Assembly (NCBI RefSeq): GCF_007859915.1
Contig: NZ_SJPM01000004.1
Coordinates: 62,001 to 126,000 of the forward strand
DNA: 64,000 nt
Origin: Neorhodopirellula pilleata
GTDB lineage: Bacteria; Planctomycetota; Planctomycetia; Pirellulales; Pirellulaceae
Reading direction: 5' to 3'
The position numbers and the translations under genes were made by a program. Positions 30,001 to 39,000 of this stretch are shown here, piece by piece. How positions within the stretch are numbered: position 1 is the stretch's first letter; every line of letters begins with the position of its first letter. The notes beneath the pieces were generated by a model that had not been told where the DNA came from, searched no databases, and worked only from the letters and a program-made list of their open reading frames with translations.

Positions 30001-33000
30001 GACTCCGATTCGGTTCTCGGCATACACGCCCGAACCGGCAACCGCCACACCAGCCACGCCTCCGGCCCCGACAGCGGCCGATCCCGCTATCACCAGAGCG
30101 TTGATCGCTTGACTGGCATCGGCGGTCAGCGTCAGGTCGCCGGCAGCATCAATGCTGGAGTTGTTGATCCGGCTATGAATTTTGGCGGGCTGTTCGTTCT
30201 TGTCGGGATGCCAACCGACGAAGTTGCGTGCAACCGAAACACCGATCGCGGCACCAACGCCCGCCGTTCCTCCAACGCCAACGGAGACGGAGACGGACGC
30301 CACCAGGGCGGAGATTTCCGAGTGTCCTTTCGATTCGATCTGAACACCACCGGCGCTCTTCAAGACGCTGTCATCGACGGAAGCATTCGTCGAGGAAAGG
30401 ATGACGTTTTGAGAAACCGCCCCTGCCCCGGCCACGGACACGCCTGCGGCGCCTCCAATGGCAACGCCCACCGAAGCGGCCGCTGCGATCACGGTGATAT
30501 TGCTGAGGCTCACTCGGATCTTCGCAATACTGTCGGAGTCTTTCGCATCCCGGTGTACCGTGTAGGCAGTTCCGTCACCGGTCGTGACCACCCAGGACGT
30601 GCTTCGGCGTACTTCTTGCTTGTCCTTGTCGAATTCACCGGTGCCCTCATCACTTGCAACCGACACACTCAGTGGAATGACTTCTGCCCAGTCGCTGCCT
30701 GTGAAGATGACGTCCGGCAGGAACAGCTCTTTTTTCTCGCCGATGAATCGGAAGACCCGGCCCGGCAAGCCGAGCGGATGTTGGTTCGCGGCAGCCTTAA
30801 CTGTATCGCCCCACTGCAGTTCCAGTTTCTGTTCGTCTTTGTCCTTCTTCTCGGACTTCGGTTTGATGTCGGTCGACTTGAACTTGAAGTTGTTCGCCAC
30901 CGTGCTGACGTGCGGTAAGACCTTTCCAGCAACCTCGAACGCCTTGCGAAGACTGTCTATGAGCGCCGCATCTGCGGTGATGTCGAGGTGCGCCTCGTTC
31001 TCACCGCCGTCGTCCTTGTCCTTGTCGGCCTGGGCGAGGTCGTCCAAATGGTCAAAGGTGATTCCCTGCGCGTTCAGGTCAAGTTCGAATTCATCTCCTC
31101 CGGATGATGTCGCCGACACATGAATTGCATCGCTAGTGCCGAGGGTCGCGGTGATGCCTTGATCGGCATTGGTGATGGAGGCGTCGACCACGTTGCTGAT
31201 TTCGTTGAATGCGAGCGATAAGCCCAAGGCGACCGAGACGCCCGCCGTTCCGCCCACAGAACCCGCCACCGACGCGGCGCCGGCGACTGCGGCGATGTCA
31301 GATTTATCATGGGCATTCAATGTCACACGGCTCGCTTGAATTCCGTGAGCCCCATCGCCATCGATAAAGGCTTTCACATGCGACCGGATTCTGTTTTCGT
31401 TGTAGACGCCAGCGCCGGCAAACCCAACACCGGTCGTGCCACCACCGGCCAAGGCCACAGAACCGGCAACCACCGCCGCCCGAATTGATTGTTCGGCCAA
31501 CGCGGTTTGACGGAGATGGCCGGCGGCTGTGATCGCCGAATCCTGAACGTAAGCCTGCACGCTGGCCGCATCGGTGAGGTCATCGGGAAGGACCAGTTTC
31601 CAGGAGTTGACATCGCCGAACTCCTGGCCGTCAAAACGACTGCTGCCGACGAATGTCCAGTCTTTGGACGTGCTGTACTTTTGCTTGTCCGCAGCCAGAT
31701 CGAGTGTTTTCGAGTCTCCGACATAACGATAGATCTTGCCCGCCGAATTGACCTGATCGCCTTTCGCCAGGGAGTGTGAACCGGAGTCTTCATGCTTGTA
31801 CAGATCGACATCCTCGCCGATGTACTCGTAGGTTTCACCGTCGCGCGCGCCGCCTTTTACCCTTACTCGAGTTCCTTTCTTGAGTTGCTGCTTGACATGG
31901 TCTGTGGAAGAATACACCGTAGCGCCCGACGAGGCCGCTGGCAGCAAACCGCTGGGATTCCAACCAATGAAGTTCTTGGCGATGGAAATACCAACCGCGG
32001 CAGCGACGCCGGTCGTTCCTCCGCCACCCACTCCAACGCTGACCGCGGCAATGATCGCGTTGATCGCGGACTTGTTTTCAGCATGAATGTCAACGTCCGC
32101 CGCGCTCACCAAAGTGCTGTTGCTGACAAAGGCATCCGTGTCCGAGAGAATCACGTTCTTGGCGACGGCTCCGGCTCCGCTGACCGCGATCCCAGAAGTA
32201 CCGCCAACCCCAATGGACACCGAAGCGGCGGCGGCGATGGCATTGATCGTCCCGTTGGACTTGGCTTCAAGGCTGATATCACCGGAACGGGTCATCACGT
32301 CGTTGATCGCATCGATCTTCGCCTCGACGTTGTTGTGGATGTCGTTGAACGCCAATGCGACACCAACCGCAACAGCCACGCCCGTCGTGCCACCGATTGC
32401 CGCCGCGAGGGAAGCGGCTCCCGTAATGGTCGAGATCTTAGACGTGTCCTGCGCCGAAATCGAAATGCTGTCTGCATGGATATGGTGGTCGCCGTTGCCA
32501 GTGATGTAAGCCTTGACGTCCGTGCCAATCCGGTTGACCGACAACGCGCCTGCAGCGCCTACACCCACGCCGTTAGTTCCGCCTCCGGCCGCAGCTACGG
32601 CCCCTGCCAGGACGATCGAGTCGATGTTCTGGTTGGCCAGGGCGTTGATCGTTAAATCGCCGTCGGCGTCGATGCTTGAATTGTCGATATAGGCCAACAC
32701 CTCTGAGGTCGCCTGATCGTCCTTTTGGTCGAAGCCAATTCGGTTGACCGCCCCGGCAAGTCCAATCGACACGCCCACGCCGGTTTCGCCGCCGACGCCG
32801 ATAGCCACGGAAATCGCGCCGACAATCGCTGAGATCGAAGCATCGCTGACCGCGTCGAGGTCGACCTTGCCTTTCACATCGAGTGTGCTATTGACGATAT
32901 GCGTGTTGGTTTTGGTGTTGATGACGTTGTGAGCAAATGCACCAGCGCCACTCACAGAAACTCCGTCTGTGCCGCCGAAGGTGGCCGCAATCGAAGCCGC

Positions 33001-36000
33001 GCCGGTACGCGATTTGATCGCCGCGTCGGCAAGTTCCCAACGCCCGGTTTCGGAATAGTCTTGGCTTGCCAGATTGATCTTATGAATCTGCCAACGTGAG
33101 GTGTCACCGTAATTCTCGGTGCTCAAGTCGGTGATCGCAGCTCCCTGGGAAGGGCTTCCAACGAACTCATAAAACTTGACCGGTGCATCCACCCTCTTGA
33201 TGATGTGGCCCTTGCGGATGTGCGGCAGTTTGTCGGTCGACAAGAAATCAGCGTAGCCGCGGTAGCGGTAGATCCGTCCTGGAACTCCACCGGATTCATG
33301 ATTCGCATCGACTTCCACGGTGTCACCCAAGGCGAGTTCCACCGCCGGTGTTTGCCCGCTACTGAACCTAGCGTCTTCAATTTCACCGCCAGTCGACTTG
33401 GCATCCATCACCAAGTCCCCGCTCAGTTTGATGTCGGCTGAATCAGCAATGTAGGCTTCCACCTCATTGCCAATCTCGTTGAACGCCAGCGCACCTCCGA
33501 TGGAAACCGATACGCCGGTTTCGCCGCCGACAGACAGCGCGACCGAAGCCGCGCCCGCATCGGCCTGAATGGTCGAAACGTTTCTCGCTTCGATCTGCAA
33601 GTGGTGGGCATCAATCGCGGTGTTGTCCGCGTAGGCTTTGACGAGCGTTTGATTGCGGTTTTCGGCCCAGACGCCTGCGCCACTGAGCGCCACGGCAAGT
33701 TCTTCATGCGCCGTGATACCCACTGATCCCGCGAGCACGAGCGAATCGATCGCCTGACTGGCGACGGCATCCAGCAAGACGTCGCCGGCCGCCTTGATCG
33801 TCGAATCGTTGGCGTAAGCCTGAACCGTGGCGGCGTCATTGAGCGTGCTGGCGCGAACCAATTTCCAATCATCGGGGTTGGCAAAGTCCTGGCTGCCTAG
33901 ATCGCTGACTCCAATCAGCACCCACTTACTGTTTCCCGAGTAGTCTTGGGCGCCGAGGTCTCGCATCTCGGACCCGCCGTTCCAACGATACAAGGCTTCG
34001 GCGACCTTCACGCGAGTGTTCTTACTCACCATCACTCTACCGTCGGTGTTGGTATGCTCGTAAACGACTCGGTCGTCTCCAATGAATTCATACACGTCGC
34101 CGTCGCGGACACCGCCTTTGACCGCGATTTTCGTGCCCTTCGGAATGATGGCGAGTGTGTCGTCGGTGGTTTTGTCGCTCGCATCGACCACGCGCGGATC
34201 CCAACCGATGAAGTTGCGGGCCACCGAAACGCCAATCGAGGCGGCACCGAGGCTGGCGGAAACGATGATGGCGTCGATTTTTGACGTGCTGTTGGACGTG
34301 ACATTAACATCTTGACTGCTATCGAGCATGGCGTCGTCAACGAAAGCGTCGGCCTTGGTCAGGATCACGTTCTTGGCGGCCGCGCCAGCGCCACTGAATG
34401 AGATCACGTTCGATTCGCCAAAAGCAATCGCCACGGAAGCAGCTACCCCGACGGCGTCGATGCTGGCCGTGTCAACGACCTTCACATTGATGTCGCCACC
34501 ACTGGCCATCGTGGTAATCTTCGAACTGTCCACGTAGGCCTTCAGGGAATTGTCAATTTCGTTCAGCGCCAAAGAGATGCCAATCGAGACTGCGCCGCTC
34601 GATCCTCCCGTGCTGACGGCCACGCTGACCGACGCGCCAACCGAGACCACGTTGATCTCCGAAGCATCGCGAGCGATCACATCGACGCTTCCCGTTTTGG
34701 AAGTCACATCGGTACTGTCCTTAACATAAGCCTCGACGTGATTATCAATATCGTTGAACGCCAACGAGCCCGCGCCGGCGACTCCGATGGATGTGCCGGA
34801 GCCAACCGAGACGCCGACGCTGGCGGCCACCGAGATCGCGTTGATCGTGGGGTTTCGACGCGACAGCCGATGATCGTTTCCAGCGCCAGTCGTGCTCAGC
34901 GTGATCGACTGAGACGTATGGACATGCGGGATCGAGTCGGCCAGTTGAACGTGGTCGTCATCCACCTTGATAATGTAATAACGCGTTCCTTTTTTGAGGC
35001 CGCCAATCGCTTGATCGGAGCTATTCAGGGTGTCGTAAACGATCTGATCGCCATCGCTTAGGCCGTGCTTCGGCAAGGCAATTTTGTTGGACGATACGGA
35101 TGCATTCAGGAAATCCAACGTGCCTCCGCCGGCACCCGCTGCTTCGCCGATCACGATGATGCTGCCGTCCGCCGTGACCTTTGCGGCATCCATGAAGGCT
35201 TTTGTTTTGCTGTCAACATCGTTGATGGCCACGGAAAGACCCAGCGCCCCCGCGCCACCAGTCATCCCGTCCGCCTTGACGCCGATCGCGACGCCGCCGC
35301 CGTCCGATCGAATGTAGGAACCATCGACGGCCTTCACCATCACGTCGCCACTGGCGACCAGGATTGCGTCATGGGAGACATGCGCGTTGGCGTTGGCCTC
35401 GATATCGTTGTAAGACACAGCTCCCGAAAGGGCGATTTCGGCCTTGCCACGGCCCGCGGCCAAAGCGAAGGAAGCGGTAATCGAGTGAATCTCTGCTTCA
35501 TTTAGCGCTGAGACCGTGAGGTCGCTCAGACGGCGCAGTTCCGAGTTTTCAATCGCCGCGATCGTGTCGTTATCAATCTCGTTGATTCCCAGGCTGAATC
35601 CGACGCCCAGGTTGTTTCCGTCGCCCAGGGTCAAACCGACAGTGATCGAGCCCGCGAGAGCGAAAATGGAGGACGAATCCTTCGCCTGAACCGTCGTCGC
35701 ATACTTCGTCGTTGGCGGGGCGGTCGCGCTATCATGCACGCCGACGATCAGCGCCTCGGTCGTGTTCTTGATATCATTCAGCGAGACCGAACCGGCGACG
35801 ACCAGGCTGTTCGCCGTCCCCGTCCCCGACGGCTTATTCACAGCCACACCGAGGCCAGCGGTGATCGCGCGGAGGTTGCCTTGGCGATCCGCGATGACCG
35901 ATAGACTAGTGCCTGGGTCCAGTTGCAATCCGGCCGCTGCAGTGCCCCCTTTGATGAAGGCGCGAGTCTTCCCCTCGAGTTTGTTTTTGCTGAACGAACC

Positions 36001-39000
36001 CGCAATCGCGGCCTCGTTGGAACTGCCCGCACCGGGACTGCCCGCACTTGGGATGACCACGCTGGCAGCGCTAGCCAAGGCAAACAGATCCGTTTCATTC
36101 ATGGCCGATACGTCGACACTGCTGGCGGCGATCGTGCCGGCATCGTGAATGTAGGCGTAAACGTGGTCATCAGGAGTGTTAATCGAGACATTGGCTGAGA
36201 TTCCAATGCCATACTTGGCCTTCTGCCCGGTCTTGGAGTCCTCGACGGGTGACTCGCCCCCCTGATTCTCGGTGGGTTCAGGCGGACTTTCGCCGCCCGC
36301 GACGGCAGCCGCGAGCGTGAACGCGTAGTGCGCCCCATCGTTCTTGGCATTGACCTTGATTGGACCGGACGTGTTGATTTTGGTCTTGTCGCTTATCGCG
36401 ACGCCGTGGGTCGTATCGATCGACGGGTCAATGTTGCCGATGATGGCACTGGTGTTTCGATCGATGTCGTTGATCGCCACGGTGATTCCGAAACCGATGT
36501 TCTCCGCCTTGGCGACGGCCCCGGCAAAGTTAATCGTGGTTTCCAGGCTTCCCGCGTAGACAGTGATGGGGCTGCCCGGTGCGTCGTATTCAGTCTTGCC
36601 AATCGGCACTGCCGCTCCGTCGACGATGACGCCGCTGGAAAGTTGCGCGCGGGTGTCACTATCTTGCACATAGACCTGGACGGTTCCGCCAACACCGAAT
36701 TGTTTGGCCTCGGCGCCCGCCTGCGCAAACCCAAAACTGAAGATCGCCTCTTCTGCTTTCATGTTCAGGCCACCCAGCCAACCGGTGTAAACCGATGCGC
36801 CGGATTCGATTTCGGCGTGCGTCGTGTTATCAAGGAAGTTCAGAAACAGGGAGGCACCGACGCCGCCTCGTTGGGTCTTGTTGCCGAGGATGCCCAGCGT
36901 GCTTGAATCCTTTCGGGCGTCCTTCCCAAAAGATCCCGCATCCGCTTTGGGTTTGAACTTGTCGAGCGAGAGGCTGGGCAGATTAAAGTCGAACACGCCG
37001 GTGACGTTGACCGTCTGCATGTAATTGGTTGCTTGGACCGAGACGGTTTCGTTGCCGGACTCGATTCCGTCGTCATCTTTACTACGGAACTCTTCATCGC
37101 GGTTGATTTTGACGTTCGGTCTGACAATCGCTTTGGAAGTATTGTCAAAGTCGAGGAAATTAACCGAACCCGCCAGCCCGGCCCCGCCCTCGTCCGCCTT
37201 TGCCGTGCTGCGGGTAAAGGTATTCATAAACGATCCCAGCCCCGAGTCGCCTGTCATGAACCCCTTCACCCTGTCAACGATGTCTGCTCCCGCCTTCAGA
37301 TTGTCGACCAATTCGCCGACGCCATTGGGAATGACTTCGTCGGGCCGAGTGAGGATCGGATAAGAGACGTCCGAGATGACGCGTGTCGCCCGGTAGGCGT
37401 CCAGTTCTGCGCCTTCCTGCACGATCGCTTTGGCCTGATTGTCGAAGACGCCAACCGTTACGGCGGCACTCGCGGCCAGCTTGACGTTCTTTTTATCACC
37501 GTCCTCGAGATCGGTGTTCTCAATGGAACCGCCATCCTGCGGTTCATTGGTGGCTTCGGCACTGAGCTGCAGTGACTCGCTGATCTCGGCCTTTACCTCC
37601 AAGTCTTCTTTGGACTTGAGCTTCGCACGGGAAACCGTTGATTGACTTTCGATGTGATCGAAAGCTGCGTCGAATCCGTCGCCATCAACGATGTCTCCAA
37701 CAACCGACAATACCTTGTGGTCCGTGATGATCACACTGAACGCACCGGCAAGGTTGAACTTGGAATCCGAACCCACTTGCTGCTTGACGTTTTCATACTC
37801 GCTGTGGCCGGTGAGTTTTCCCATCAAGCCGTCATAAATTCGAGAGCCTGCGGAGGTCGTCAGTGCGTCATGGACCTTCTCCCGCTTGGTGGTCGAAGCC
37901 TTGGGGTCGAATTCCCCGCTTGATAGACCGGCCGACGCGCTGGCCGCGTCACTGGTATCCAGGTTCGCGAGAATGCCGACGCCGGTGGTCAATCCCGAAT
38001 CCAGCACGTGCTGCGCGGCCAGCTTGTGGCCCGTCGAGCTAGCATTTGTCGGATCCAGTTCGATGTGGACTCCGGCCCGGGCTTTGAGTTCGGTCTCGGC
38101 TAACCGGATGACTTGACGCAAGGCGAAACGGCTGTTGCCACTAAGATTGGTCTCATTGGTGTCAGCGATGATGTAGTAAATCTTGTCGTTCACCAGGCCG
38201 CCGATCGGCTGGCCTGTGGACGAGTATCGAACCGCCTGCCCGACTTCGAACGTCGAGTTATACAGTGAAAAGCCAAGGCTTAAGCCACCGGTCGCGGGCG
38301 GATTGTCTAGCGTGATCGAATCTTTTGTTGAATCGACCTTTGTTTTGTCAAACGTCTTTTCGTTCAGGCCCGCCCCGTCTGACAACGCAAGAGCATCGCC
38401 CAAGAGTGGGTTGATCGCACTGTTGAAGTCCAGTGGTTGCCCGGCAGCCAGCTTCTTACCCGCAGCGATCGCCTTGGCACGAGTGCTGGAGAGATAGATG
38501 TAGTCGGGATCGTTATCGACGACGACATAATAGGTTTGCCCGTCTACCAAACCGCCCTTTACTTGACCGATCCCCACACCGCTGATGCTGGTCCCTCGAC
38601 GATTGCTGTAGCTGACCGCATCACCTGTCTTCAGCGCGTGGGGGACGGTTGTGCTGTCATTCATCGCCTGCGTGTTACCCAGCGCAATTGCCAGGTTGAT
38701 TTTGTTGTCCTTAATGACGTCATCTTTGGTCGGATCAAATTCGACCTTGACCACGGCACCCGATTCTTGGTTGGCTTGAATTTCGCCATCAAACTCGGTC
38801 TTGATGTCCGCGTCCGAGAATCCAACCGCGAAGGACAAGCCCGCCAATCCGTTCGAGTAGAGCCCGGACTCGGCATTGACCGACGTGTCACTGTTACCGC
38901 TGGCAAGAATGTTGGCGGTTTTTCCGGAGGTCATGAGAACTCCATGCGGCACAATGACCTTGGAAACCGCATCCGTCTTGGCGACGGCGATGGATACAGA